Counted from the stretch's first letter, positions 29,468 through 39,727 are shown. The stretch: 64,000 nucleotides of DNA from an uncultured Dysgonomonas sp. (GCF_900079725.1 NZ_LT599032.1:4832054-4896053), one strand, 5' to 3'. Program-made: numbers and translations. The notes: a model not told the origin generated them from the letters alone.

Positions 29468-31777
29468 ATGAGTAGGAAAGCAGGAATATTACTATTATTA
29501 TGCCTTTTCTCGTATTTCAATCCAATCAGTTGTGCAGCAGATATTACGGCTGCACGTTGGATTACATGTGCAGCAGATAGCGTAAATAAGCCGAATACAT
29601 GGATTGCTTTCAGGCATGATATATCCTTGGATAAAGTTCCTCAGGAAGCGATAATCCGTATCGGAGCAGATACAAAGTATTGGCTTTGGCTAAACGGCCA
29701 ATTAGTCGTTTTTGAAGGGGGGCTGAAACGTGGGCCTACACCTCACGATACTTACTATGACGAAATAGACCTTGCTCCTTTCCTGCATAAAGGAAACAAT
29801 AAGATAGCTTTGCTTCTATGGTATTTTGGTAAAGAAGGATTTTCTCATAAAGATAGTGGACAGCCGGGAATTATCCTCTCATCGGCAAATAATGGCTTCA
29901 CACTGGCCAGTAACTCAGACTGGCTCTGCCGTATACATCCCGCATTTGGAGATACAGGCGAACCTCATCCCAACTTCAGGCTTGCTGAATCAAATATTCG
30001 TTTCGATGCCCGAAAGGATATTGAAGGGTGGCAAACTGCCGAAATTCGAAACCTTAATGGTTTTTTGCCTGCTCAGGAAATTGGCAGTTGGGGAGATACA
30101 CCTTGGAACAATCTGATAAAACGCCCTATTCCTCAGTGGAAAGATTTCGGAATAAAAGATATTGCCTTTAAACGCTATCGTGGTAGGGATACAGACAGTA
30201 TCGTGGTAGTACCCTACAATATGCAAATGACCCCGATAATAACCATTGCAGATTCTGCCGGAGATAATCTTATTGGAATATCCACAGATCATTCCTTTGC
30301 AGGAAGTACATTTAATGTGAGAGCCGAGTACATTACCAAAAAAGGAGAGCAGGTGCACGAGTCTCTTGGATGGATGAATGGTGAGAAAATTATTCTGAAT
30401 GTGCCTAAAGGCGTATCAGTAAAAAATATAGCATATAGAGAAACGGGCTATGATGCCTATCCGGAGGGACGTTTCACTTGTAATAATGATTTCTATAATC
30501 GCTTTTGGCAAAAGGCATTACGCACGCTTTACGTAAATATGAGAGATATATATTTCGATTGTCCCGACCGGGAAAGGGCTCAATGGTGGGGCGACGTAGT
30601 GGTACTGATGGGAGAAAGTTTTTACAGTTATTCCACATCGGCTCACGCGCTTATGCGCAAGGCGATACTAGAGCTTGCTTCATGGCAAAAACCCGATGGA
30701 GTCCTCTTTTCGCCTATCCCTGCCGGAAACTATGATAGTGAACTACCTAGTCAGATGCTTGCCAGCATAGGACGTTACGGCTTCTGGAATTATTATATGA
30801 ATACAGGTGACAGGGCAACGATTGCAGAGGTTTACCCTGCTGTGAAGAAATACCTTTCGCTATGGGAGTTGGACAAAACAGGATTGACCCAATTCCGCGA
30901 AGGAGGTTGGCCATGGGGCGACTGGGGCGAAAATCGTGACATGCGCCTCATATTCGCAGGATGGCACTATCTGGCTCTTGAAGGTGCTGCGAATATGGCT
31001 AATTTGCTGGGATATGATACAGATGCTGTAGCATATCAGATGACGATGGAGAAAGTAAAGAAAGGATATAACCAATGTTGGAATGGTTCTGCTTATCGTC
31101 ACCCTGATTACAACAAAGAAACAGACGATAGGGTGCAGGCATTGGCGGTAATTTCCGGGATTGCTCCCAACGAATATTATCGGCCGATATTAAACGTATT
31201 GCAAACAGAGTACCATGCCAGTCCTTATATGGAAAAATATGTGATGGAAGCATTATTCTGTATGCAGCAGAGCCGCTATGCATTGGAAAGAACCGAAAAA
31301 CGATTTAGTGATATGGTGAATACCACTGACTACTCCACCCTGTTCGAAGGCTGGGGAATAGGCAATGAAGGCTACGGCGGAGGCACTACCAATCATGCAT
31401 GGAGTGGGGGTACGCTAACTATAATAGCCCGGTACCTCTGTGGAATATATCCATTGGAAGCCGGATATAAAACTTTTGCAATAGAACCGGATATAACTAC
31501 TTCTTTGAACGATGTACAAATAACTATTCCGACAGTAATAGGAGAAATCGGCTCTTCGTTCCACGTAGATTCGAAGAAGTTAGACATGGAAATATCTGTT
31601 CCGAAACAGTCGAAAGCAATTGTTTATTTACCAATAGGTGATAATGATGAGGTATTGATTAACGGTGTAAAACCGGATATGGAATATTATGAAGTAAGCA
31701 CTGATTATCAAAAAGATAACAAAACAGCTTTTTTGATAAAAGAAGGGAAACATACTATAACCTGTACATATAAATAA
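29468..31777 (+). CDS. GH78 family alpha-L-rhamnosidase-like enzyme
   Basis: A 769-residue enzyme with a signal peptide. Beta-sandwich domains (~25-335; ADTKYWLWLNGQLV near 67) precede an (alpha/alpha)6 barrel (~340-680) and a C-terminal beta domain. The motif DCPDRERAQWWGD at 364-376 is the GH78 signature containing the putative general acid, and WPWGDWGEN plus GGGTTNHAWSGG are further family patterns. It would release terminal alpha-L-rhamnose by inversion in the periplasm, complementing GH106. It is somewhat shorter than many GH78 proteins but appears complete. It is spaced 17 bp after GH3 and 18 bp before the next gene. Confidence 0.9.
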   Translation: MSRKAGILLLLCLFSYFNPISCAADITAARWITCAADSVNKPNTWIAFRHDISLDKVPQEAIIRIGADTKYWLWLNGQLVVFEGGLKRGPTPHDTYYDEIDLAPFLHKGNNKIALLLWYFGKEGFSHKDSGQPGIILSSANNGFTLASNSDWLCRIHPAFGDTGEPHPNFRLAESNIRFDARKDIEGWQTAEIRNLNGFLPAQEIGSWGDTPWNNLIKRPIPQWKDFGIKDIAFKRYRGRDTDSIVVVPYNMQMTPIITIADSAGDNLIGISTDHSFAGSTFNVRAEYITKKGEQVHESLGWMNGEKIILNVPKGVSVKNIAYRETGYDAYPEGRFTCNNDFYNRFWQKALRTLYVNMRDIYFDCPDRERAQWWGDVVVLMGESFYSYSTSAHALMRKAILELASWQKPDGVLFSPIPAGNYDSELPSQMLASIGRYGFWNYYMNTGDRATIAEVYPAVKKYLSLWELDKTGLTQFREGGWPWGDWGENRDMRLIFAGWHYLALEGAANMANLLGYDTDAVAYQMTMEKVKKGYNQCWNGSAYRHPDYNKETDDRVQALAVISGIAPNEYYRPILNVLQTEYHASPYMEKYVMEALFCMQQSRYALERTEKRFSDMVNTTDYSTLFEGWGIGNEGYGGGTTNHAWSGGTLTIIARYLCGIYPLEAGYKTFAIEPDITTSLNDVQITIPTVIGEIGSSFHVDSKKLDMEISVPKQSKAIVYLPIGDNDEVLINGVKPDMEYYEVSTDYQKDNKTAFLIKEGKHTITCTYK

Positions 31778-31795
31778 ATATCTATCGAAAATATT

Positions 31796-34480
31796 ATGAA
31801 ATATAAGCAAGTCAAAGCATTATTATTCCTGCTATGTATAAATGTGCATATTTGGGCAGCGGTTTCCCAAAAGCATTCAGATATAAAAATCTTGTGGAAA
31901 GAAGGAGATATTAAAGGGAAAATCGAAGTCACCAATGGGAAGCTGAACCAAATGAAAGTTTCTGATGGAAAAAATGAACTATCCAAAGGGACATTCCAGA
32001 TATCCAATCCGGAAAAGAAACAGCTTCAGTTATCTTTTTCAGATATCCATACTTCTCCCGGCCCGGAGCCGACATTGGTAACTGTAAGGACCGAACATCA
32101 CACGTTCTCTTTTTTTCTGAGAGATGTAAACAGTGCAAACCCCATTTACATTCCCGAATATGGTGTGGCCGTTGTTCCTGAAGAAGACGAACGCTCATTC
32201 AATCAGATAGAAACAGAAATTCTTTCGCGTTCGCTCCTCACCAAAGTGCAGCAAATAGAAAAAGAGCCTGAAACCTCGTTCGAAAAAGTAGCGCCATACA
32301 CACGCAGTATGAGTGCGCCTATATGGCTTGGTTTAGGAAGAGATATAAGAATGTTTGAAATACAGGAAGAAATGCCAGACGTGTTCAATGGCGAAGATAA
32401 GATGGTAAAACCAATAGTGTCCTCGTTATCTTTCCCTATACCGGAGACAAATAACCATCACTTGTTTTACCGCTACGCATTAGGAAGAGGTGTGGGAGCG
32501 CTGAACAATATCCACCGCTGGCTCGAAAACGGTGCTTTGCCTATATACCATTCCGAAATGAAAGATGAAGACGTGGTGTACCATTCTGTCTCGTTCGCCT
32601 CCTTAGAAACCAATCCGCTAACAGCCGAAAATGTAAAAGGAATAGACTATTATATATCAGACTGTTATAGCCCGGGGCGTGTATTTACTCCCGAACAACA
32701 GCAGGAACTGGAAAGAAGACGTTCGGGAATGAAGCATCCCGATGAAGAGATAGTACTGTATTGCCGGACTGAAATAAAAAATACAGGACAAGTACCCCGC
32801 TATGCATGGGTGAAAACCCCTACGCTGGGTGTACCTGTATCTTATACGTTTGACCCGGAAAGCGGTTTCTCTAAATTTTCAGACAACCGCGTGTTCTGTA
32901 TTTCTACACTCGATGGCAAACCTATGTATAATGAAGAACTTGCAGTTTTGATACAACCTAATGAGACGGTCAGTTTTGAGTTTCGCTTGTCACATAATCC
33001 CATTGATAATAAACGGGCTGAAATGCTGAGTGAAAAATCATTCGATAACCAATATGTTGCATGCCGGAAATATTGGCAAGCCAAACTGGATAAAGCAGCT
33101 AAGATAGATGTTCCCGAAAAACGAATATCGGAAATGATTGCAGCCGGACTACTGCATCTGGATATAAATACAATGGGAATAGAACCCGACCAACCTTTGG
33201 CCGCAAAAGCCGGAGTTTACTCTCCCATAGGAACTGAAAGTGCACCTATTATTCAATTCTACTGTTCTATGGGACTTTATGATATTGCACGCCGGTCGCT
33301 CGATTATTTCATAGAAACTCAGCAGGAGAATGGGCAAATTATGAATTATCATGGATATACAATCGAGACCGGGGCTGTGTTGTGGTGTATCAGTGAATAT
33401 TTTAGATATAGCCAGGATGAAGCATGGATACGCAGAATAAAACCTCAACTGATGAAAGCCTGCGAATTCCTTATCAAGTGGCGAAACTCGGAAAAAGATA
33501 ATAAATATGGAATGATAAGCGGCAAGGTTGCCGACCCGGAAGACAGTTATCATCAATTCATGTTGAATGCTTACAGCTATCTCGGATTAAGCCGTATGGC
33601 AGAATTAATGAACATCTTAAATGAACCTGAGGCTGCAACACTATCGACCGAAGCAAGGGCATGGAAAACAGCTATCCGAATGAATGCCCGGGAAGCAATG
33701 GAGAAATCCCCCGTAGTACCTCTTGGTGATGGTAGCTGGAGTCCAACATTGCCTCCATGGGTAGAAGCACCGGGGCCACGTTCACTATATCAGAAAAGGG
33801 AGAAATTCCGTTCGCATGGAACATTTACCGGTCCTGACGCCGGATTAGGTCCTGCATACCTTGTTTTCTGTGAAGTTTTTGGGTCGAAAGAGCCTATCTC
33901 AAAAACAATAATGACCTATATTGCGGAACTTATGTGTCAGGGTAATGCCGGATTCAGTCAGCCTTATTACGGCCGTCTCAACTGGTGGCAAATCCAGATG
34001 GGAATGGTTAAGCCGTTTCTGAATGCTTATTATACTACGATATCGGCTCATGCTGACCGTGAAACGTATACATTCTGGGAACATTTTTTCCGTCTTAGCA
34101 CGCATAAAACGCATGAGGAAGCCGGATTCTTGATGGAAACCCGTTGGATGCTTTATATGGAACAAGGAGACAGTCTGCATCTTCTTTCCGCAATTCCCCG
34201 TGCTTGGATGGAAGAAGGTAAGATAATCCGGCTGGATGGTGTGAAAAGTTATTTCGGGGAGTTGAAAGTTACTGTTAATGGTGTAAAGAATGGAACGATT
34301 GAAGCTATAGTGGAATGCCATAGCGATAAAAGGCCTCGTACAATAAGCATAAGACTACCTCATCCCGAAGGTAAAAAGGCAAAGGCTTTGACAGGAACTA
34401 AAGGCAAATATCTGCTGGAGAAAGAAACGGTTATATTAGAGGATTTTAATGGCCATGCAACTGTGAAACTGGAATTTTAA
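31796..34480 (+). CDS. Uncharacterised six-hairpin-type glycosidase candidate (paralogue A)
   Basis: An 894-residue protein with a signal peptide and no family I can name. The first half is beta-rich (GKIEVTNGKL near 41, PIYIPEYGVAVVP near 119). The second half (~450-800) reads as an (alpha/alpha)6 barrel, with stretches like ETGAVLWCISEYFRYS, PQLMKACEFLIKW, PEDSYHQFMLNAYSYLGL and FLMETRWMLY. It then closes with a beta domain (AIPRAWMEEGKIIRLDGV). The order resembles GH78/GH95/GH127-like glycosidases. It shares matching segments in the same order with the gene at 36233, including PIYIP/PMYIP, NAYSYLGL and LMKA-type helices. The conserved ED pair in PEDSY is a catalytic candidate. It follows GH78 by 18 bp, so a role in the same glycan is likely, but the reaction is unknown. 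Confidence 0.75.
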   Translation: MKYKQVKALLFLLCINVHIWAAVSQKHSDIKILWKEGDIKGKIEVTNGKLNQMKVSDGKNELSKGTFQISNPEKKQLQLSFSDIHTSPGPEPTLVTVRTEHHTFSFFLRDVNSANPIYIPEYGVAVVPEEDERSFNQIETEILSRSLLTKVQQIEKEPETSFEKVAPYTRSMSAPIWLGLGRDIRMFEIQEEMPDVFNGEDKMVKPIVSSLSFPIPETNNHHLFYRYALGRGVGALNNIHRWLENGALPIYHSEMKDEDVVYHSVSFASLETNPLTAENVKGIDYYISDCYSPGRVFTPEQQQELERRRSGMKHPDEEIVLYCRTEIKNTGQVPRYAWVKTPTLGVPVSYTFDPESGFSKFSDNRVFCISTLDGKPMYNEELAVLIQPNETVSFEFRLSHNPIDNKRAEMLSEKSFDNQYVACRKYWQAKLDKAAKIDVPEKRISEMIAAGLLHLDINTMGIEPDQPLAAKAGVYSPIGTESAPIIQFYCSMGLYDIARRSLDYFIETQQENGQIMNYHGYTIETGAVLWCISEYFRYSQDEAWIRRIKPQLMKACEFLIKWRNSEKDNKYGMISGKVADPEDSYHQFMLNAYSYLGLSRMAELMNILNEPEAATLSTEARAWKTAIRMNAREAMEKSPVVPLGDGSWSPTLPPWVEAPGPRSLYQKREKFRSHGTFTGPDAGLGPAYLVFCEVFGSKEPISKTIMTYIAELMCQGNAGFSQPYYGRLNWWQIQMGMVKPFLNAYYTTISAHADRETYTFWEHFFRLSTHKTHEEAGFLMETRWMLYMEQGDSLHLLSAIPRAWMEEGKIIRLDGVKSYFGELKVTVNGVKNGTIEAIVECHSDKRPRTISIRLPHPEGKKAKALTGTKGKYLLEKETVILEDFNGHATVKLEF

Positions 34481-34538
34481 TTTCCTGTTAAGGTTCTCAA
34501 GTCTTGGAACATATTGTTAACACCTAAACCTCAATCAT

Positions 34539-36203
34539 ATGAAAAATATAGCAATAGACCGAATGTGCCTTATTCTATTCGCCGTGCTGTGCGGGGGTAC
34601 TTTATTTGCGCAAAGCACTTGTTATGAAAACCCCGAACAGGTAAGAAAGCTAAGTCAGTATCTTTCTCGGGAGTATACGTCTTCAATAACAAGTGTAAAT
34701 GCAGGGGTGGACGCTATCACAATAAAAGGAAGTGCTATTGGGGGCGAAAATATAAGTCTCTGCGAAGTAACGCCTTATGAAGATATTGTAGGAACGAGAG
34801 TATTTAAAAACCGGATACCAGTTAATGCCGGAACATTTAGCAAGACACTGGACCGATATATAGTAAAAGACGGATTCAGATATGACCGTACTCTTTCTCG
34901 CTGGCTAATAGTAAAGAACAATGGAGACACCGATAGTATAATTTCTCATGCACGCTATGCTGGTAATATAGAAGCTATTCAAAAGACTGTTGCAGAAAAA
35001 CCATCGTCAAAGAAAGGGATTGGCGACTGCCAGGCAACAGAAACAATGCTCCGCGATTTGGATGATTTAAGAATTACCAGTGCAACGGTTAATATAAGAA
35101 TTACGACAATGATGTATTCGCAATCCGGGACTGACCGATTGGAACATAGCTATGGAGGACAAAAATATTATTTCGACAAAAGGCAATTACAAACGTTGGA
35201 CGAGTCTCTGATTGCTTGCCGCGACAGGGGAATTATTGTTGCTGCCATTATTCTCATCAATCGTAAAGCAGATAGTGTAGACCCTGTTATCGGGGAACTT
35301 TTCCAACACCCTGACTTCACAGATGCAGGCCGTTATTCCATGCCTGATATGACTACACCCGAAAGTATCAACGCTTATGCTGCGGCACTTGATTTCTTTG
35401 CACAAAGATATTGCAGGACGGATAAGAAATATGGGCGTATTCACCATTGGATTATGCACAATGAGGTCGATTCAGGTCGGGAATGGACTAATATGGGAGA
35501 TGGTAAACCTGTTGAGGTTTATATGGATACTTATGTGAAATCGATGAGAATGTGTCATAATATCGTTCGCCGTTACGATAGATATTCACAAGTTATGGCT
35601 TCTCATACCCATGCCTGGGCAGTGGCAGACAATAAAGATACTTATGCCTCATTGGATATGCTTAACATATTAAATTCATATTGCCGTGCAGAAGGTGACT
35701 TTAAGTGGGGACTCGCTTTTCATTGTTATCCGCACGACTTACGTGAACCTAAAACATGGCTCGATACAATTGCGCTTTACAACCATTCAACACCTATTAT
35801 CACTTACAAAAATCTGGAAGTCCTTGACCATTGGATTAAATTGCCTGTTAATAAATATCAGGGGAAAGATAAGCGTACATTATGGCTGTCGGAGAATGGT
35901 ACTAATTCTCCTACCTATTCCGATGAAGATTTAGCAGAGCAGGCAGCAGGCTTTGCGTGGGGATGGACTAAGATAGCTGCACTGGATGGAATAGATGCGC
36001 ATCAGTGGCACAACTGGGCCGACCATGAAGAAGAATTCGGATTGCGTATCGGATTGCGTAAATATCCAAAAGATGATTATGTCCGGAAGCCTGTATGGTA
36101 TGCTTATCAGGCAGCAGGAACCGAAAATCAGGATAAAGTATTTCAGCAATATCTCCCTGTAATCGGCATAGATAGCTGGAATATAATTCAGCCCGTAGAG
36201 TAG
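34539..36203 (+). CDS. DUF5722-like clan GH-A TIM-barrel protein, putative glycosidase
   Basis: A 554-residue protein with a signal peptide ending at LFAQ. A small beta-rich N-terminal domain (~45-150) precedes a TIM barrel (~165-540). In the barrel, E309 in HHWIMHNEV has the position and context of a clan GH-A acid/base, and E452 in LWLSENGTN that of the nucleophile. HCYPHD near 395 and DAHQWHNWADH near the end add aromatic and histidine residues expected in an active site. It matches my recollection of the DUF5722 family, which has no firmly assigned activity that I know of. It lies between the two paralogous six-hairpin proteins, 58 bp after the first and overlapping in spacing with the second. 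The activity (retaining glycosidase) is inferred from the two glutamates. Confidence 0.7.
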   Translation: MKNIAIDRMCLILFAVLCGGTLFAQSTCYENPEQVRKLSQYLSREYTSSITSVNAGVDAITIKGSAIGGENISLCEVTPYEDIVGTRVFKNRIPVNAGTFSKTLDRYIVKDGFRYDRTLSRWLIVKNNGDTDSIISHARYAGNIEAIQKTVAEKPSSKKGIGDCQATETMLRDLDDLRITSATVNIRITTMMYSQSGTDRLEHSYGGQKYYFDKRQLQTLDESLIACRDRGIIVAAIILINRKADSVDPVIGELFQHPDFTDAGRYSMPDMTTPESINAYAAALDFFAQRYCRTDKKYGRIHHWIMHNEVDSGREWTNMGDGKPVEVYMDTYVKSMRMCHNIVRRYDRYSQVMASHTHAWAVADNKDTYASLDMLNILNSYCRAEGDFKWGLAFHCYPHDLREPKTWLDTIALYNHSTPIITYKNLEVLDHWIKLPVNKYQGKDKRTLWLSENGTNSPTYSDEDLAEQAAGFAWGWTKIAALDGIDAHQWHNWADHEEEFGLRIGLRKYPKDDYVRKPVWYAYQAAGTENQDKVFQQYLPVIGIDSWNIIQPVE

Positions 36204-36232
36204 ATTTGTCACGTATAAAAAATATGTTATTT

Positions 36233-39200
36233 ATGTCGTTTATTAAAAGAATATCATACCTCCTTTTATTTGGCCTGGTATTTAATTTCGGATATGCTTC
36301 AACTATAAAAAAAAGCTCAAAAGAGGAAAAATGTCTGAATATCACAGAATTCGGGACATTGTGTTATTGGAATTCCACAAATAATGCTTTGGGAAATGAG
36401 GTATCAGAACTCCGTTCATTACATAAATATGATGGAATTGATAATGTTGGTGTGCGATGGTGGGATGCACGTGACATTCATAGCTTCGAGGTCTTATGTA
36501 ATTCTCAGGTGAGTGAAGATATAGCCGCTTCGATGCAAGTAGAGTACTGGCATAATACATGGCCCGACAATCCCCCACAAATGCCTTCGTACGAAGACGA
36601 AGAAGATGATATGTGGCAGGGAAAATGGATTACTGCTAAGACTGACACGGAGATACAGGGCAACAGGATTATATATAAGTTCAAACCTCTCGAAAAAGAT
36701 GAGATACCAACGGCGGATCATCTGCCCGGACAAATCACTTATCGCAGAACTCTTAAAATGCGAGTAAAATACCCACAACAATATCAGAGCCTGATCAAAA
36801 ATATTGCAGTCTATTCTATGGCTACATTAAAGGAAGAGAATATCCGAATCGAGTTTTTACAAGAAGAAAAGAGTGTAAAAAATATATCAGGAGAGATAGA
36901 GGTTTTTAATGGCTCTCTTGTCGGTTTGTCGGGATGGAATTGGAAAGACGGAGATGAGAAAAAAGGTAAAAACGGATGGGACATTACTACAATAGGTAAT
37001 GGCAAAGGTATTAATATAAAGGCATTGACAGCTAATGCCTTGTTGCCTGGTTCGAATGAAGAAACAGTAATTACTGTCAGGTCAAATAATGGAACTTTTT
37101 CTTTTTCTACGGCAGATCTATTAACGGCTCCTATGTATATTCCTGATTTTAACGTGTATATCGCACCGGCCGACAATCCGGTTAACTTCAATAAAAATAT
37201 TGTAAAAGGGGCAAATATCCGTAAGCAAATTATGCTTGAACCTGAACAATCCTATGAAAGGGCAAGTAAAGAAATACCGGCTAAAGACCCGATTTGGGAT
37301 CAGTCAGGTAGGCGTATTTATCTCCCATTAGCCTGCGATGCAAGCTGGCAAAAGTTTGCCGTAGAATGGGGAGGAAACCTTATAATAGATAAACACCGGG
37401 CAAATGTGCGGGGCAAGGCGCTCGACTTATGCAAATGGAATGGTGGCGAGCTGAACTGGAATTTCGGTACAGGAGAAAATCCGAATTACCAAAGAACCCA
37501 AGAGAACTGCCGTATGTCTGTTCTTCATAATTATTTACCTGTCGTAAGTACAAATTGGAATCACGAAGGGCTTTTATTTGAAGAAGAAGCCTTTGTTACC
37601 TCATCGGAAAATAGCACGTTATCTCCTTTCAATTCGGGAAGAGACGAGTTTAGCCCTACAGTTCTGATGGTAAAATTGCGTATTTCCAATCCTTCCTTGA
37701 ACTCGAAACAATCACATATATGGTTGCAGGGAAATGGAGCATTGACAGAAATCTCTTCCGAGAATGGCTTTATTTATGATAAAATCGATGGGGAAAAATA
37801 CCTGCGCAGTTATACCCAAAATACTGTAGGCGAAAGATTAAAAACATCCCTGTTCAGTGATAAGAATGTGCACGGAATTCATTACGATTTTGAATTGGGA
37901 GCAGGTATATCTGAGACTTTCTATTTTTATTTTCCTTTTATCGGAAATCTTACTTCTGCTGATATGGCACTCTTTACAACGCTGGATTATAGCAAAGAAA
38001 GAGCCCGTGTCGTTGATTACTGGCGCGATTTGGTTGCGGAGAATACCGTATTTAATGTACCGGAGGAGGTTTTCAATCGGATGTCTAAATCGGTTATCCC
38101 GCATATTCGTATGAGTGTGATAAAAGACCCCGAAAGTGGATTGTATGTGGTTCCGGCTGCCTCATTTAATTATCCTGTGTACGCCAATGAATCTATTTTT
38201 CAGACAGTCCTTCTCGACCGTCTGGGCGATAGCGAAACAGTCAGGCATTATTTGGAAACGTTTTTGCAGTTACAAGGAAGCAGTAAATTACCGGGTGCTT
38301 ATACGGGTAATCAGGAAGCGGTATTCCATGGAGTAAAAATTTCCGAAACGAATGACTATACAGCTTTGGGATATAATATGAATCATGGCACAGTTTTGTG
38401 GGGGCTAGCCCATTATTATACACATTCGAAAGATAAGGCGTGGCTAGAAAAAGCAGCGCCACAACTGATGAAAGCTGCCGACTGGATTATAGAACAGCGA
38501 AAGCAAACTCAAATAGATAATGGCAATGGAAATCCGGTATTGCATTATGGATTATTGCCGGCCGGAATGTTGGAAGATTGTTACGAATGGCGTTATTGGT
38601 ATGCCACCAATGCTTATTCTTACTTAGGATTGAAGTCTCTGGCAGAGGCTTTTAGTGAAGCTGGTTTGCCACAGGCAGAACATTATCTCAAAGAAGCTGA
38701 ATCATATTGTGACGATATCCGCAAAAGTTTGCAATGGGCTATGGAGCTAAGCCCTGTGGTACGGCTGCGTAATAATATCTGTGTTCCTTATGTTCCAGTA
38801 CACCCTTATCAGCGTTTTCGTTATTTCGGAGCAAAAAAATCGAAATATTATGACAGGTATCAAAAAGGTATTTATCCTACATTACGGTTGTCATCTACGC
38901 GGGAAGTGTTGTATGGTCCTGTAACACTGTTGAAGACAGGGATTATAGATGCGAAATCAACTATGGCAGATTGGATTCTGAATGACTGGGAAGATAATCT
39001 GACTCTCTCTACTTCTATGAATCTGAATACACATGGCTGGGTAGATGACGAGTATTGGTTTAGCCGGGGAGGAATGGTTTTCCAGGCATGTCTGCAAAAC
39101 CCGATAAGCGCCTATCTTGACCGTCATGAGACGAAAGCGGCGATTCGTAGCCTCTATAATAATTTTACGTCCTTATTCTATCCTGATGTAGTCGCTTTTT

Positions 39201-39682
39201 CGGAAGAATATCGTATGTGGAAACATGGAAGCGGTCCGTTTTATAAAACGCCGGATGAAGCCCGTTTTGTTAGTCAGGTTATCGATTTACTGATTGAAGA
39301 GAAAGATGATGAAATCTGGCTGGGAAACGGTATTCCACAACAATGGCTGGAAGCGGGTAAAAGAGTCGAGCTAAACAAGGTTCATACCCGATATGGCGAA
39401 GTTAGCTATTCATTGTCTTATAGTAAAGACTCCCACAGCATCGAAGCAGAGATTTTAAAGCCTGATAATAATACACGTATTTTACTTTTCGTTCGTGCAC
39501 CGTTCGAAAAAGCGATTCAATCCGTAATTGTAAATAATCAGGTTTGGACGGAATGGGATGCAGACAAGCAAATGATAGTATTGCCTCAAGGGGAGAAATC
39601 AATTCAGCTTATTGTAAATTATAAGATAGGTCTTCCTTCTGTACCATTGAGAACTGATACTTGGAAAGGAATAACAGAATGA
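36233..39682 (+). CDS. Uncharacterised six-hairpin-type glycosidase candidate with extra N-terminal module (paralogue B)
   Basis: About 1,149 residues. The frame opens at a TTG at 36206, but ATG codons at 36224 and 36233 give a cleaner signal peptide (MSFIKRISYLLLFGLVF); I chose 36233. An N-terminal ~200-residue beta module (VGVRWWDARDIHSFEV, VEYWHNTWPDNPP) is absent from paralogue A. After it the proteins align in order: GEIEVFNGSL, TVRSNNGTFSF, PMYIPDFNVYIAP, then barrel segments NHGTVLWGLAHYY, PQLMKAADWIIEQR, LEDCYEWRYWYATNAYSYLGL and IPQQWLEAGKRVEL. The ED pair in LEDCY matches PEDSY in paralogue A. Both are probably exo-acting carbohydrate enzymes of one unassigned family. This is the last gene of PUL 1. 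Confidence 0.75.
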   Translation: MSFIKRISYLLLFGLVFNFGYASTIKKSSKEEKCLNITEFGTLCYWNSTNNALGNEVSELRSLHKYDGIDNVGVRWWDARDIHSFEVLCNSQVSEDIAASMQVEYWHNTWPDNPPQMPSYEDEEDDMWQGKWITAKTDTEIQGNRIIYKFKPLEKDEIPTADHLPGQITYRRTLKMRVKYPQQYQSLIKNIAVYSMATLKEENIRIEFLQEEKSVKNISGEIEVFNGSLVGLSGWNWKDGDEKKGKNGWDITTIGNGKGINIKALTANALLPGSNEETVITVRSNNGTFSFSTADLLTAPMYIPDFNVYIAPADNPVNFNKNIVKGANIRKQIMLEPEQSYERASKEIPAKDPIWDQSGRRIYLPLACDASWQKFAVEWGGNLIIDKHRANVRGKALDLCKWNGGELNWNFGTGENPNYQRTQENCRMSVLHNYLPVVSTNWNHEGLLFEEEAFVTSSENSTLSPFNSGRDEFSPTVLMVKLRISNPSLNSKQSHIWLQGNGALTEISSENGFIYDKIDGEKYLRSYTQNTVGERLKTSLFSDKNVHGIHYDFELGAGISETFYFYFPFIGNLTSADMALFTTLDYSKERARVVDYWRDLVAENTVFNVPEEVFNRMSKSVIPHIRMSVIKDPESGLYVVPAASFNYPVYANESIFQTVLLDRLGDSETVRHYLETFLQLQGSSKLPGAYTGNQEAVFHGVKISETNDYTALGYNMNHGTVLWGLAHYYTHSKDKAWLEKAAPQLMKAADWIIEQRKQTQIDNGNGNPVLHYGLLPAGMLEDCYEWRYWYATNAYSYLGLKSLAEAFSEAGLPQAEHYLKEAESYCDDIRKSLQWAMELSPVVRLRNNICVPYVPVHPYQRFRYFGAKKSKYYDRYQKGIYPTLRLSSTREVLYGPVTLLKTGIIDAKSTMADWILNDWEDNLTLSTSMNLNTHGWVDDEYWFSRGGMVFQACLQNPISAYLDRHETKAAIRSLYNNFTSLFYPDVVAFSEEYRMWKHGSGPFYKTPDEARFVSQVIDLLIEEKDDEIWLGNGIPQQWLEAGKRVELNKVHTRYGEVSYSLSYSKDSHSIEAEILKPDNNTRILLFVRAPFEKAIQSVIVNNQVWTEWDADKQMIVLPQGEKSIQLIVNYKIGLPSVPLRTDTWKGITE

Positions 39683-39727
39683 AGAACTAAAAAACTATTT
39701 GATGGTATATTATTTTATATAAATAAT

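Noticed and set aside
36206-36208. TTG start for paralogue B
   Set aside because: ATG codons at 36224 and 36233 follow closely and give a cleaner signal peptide; TTG is three bases after the previous stop codon and is just the longest open frame.
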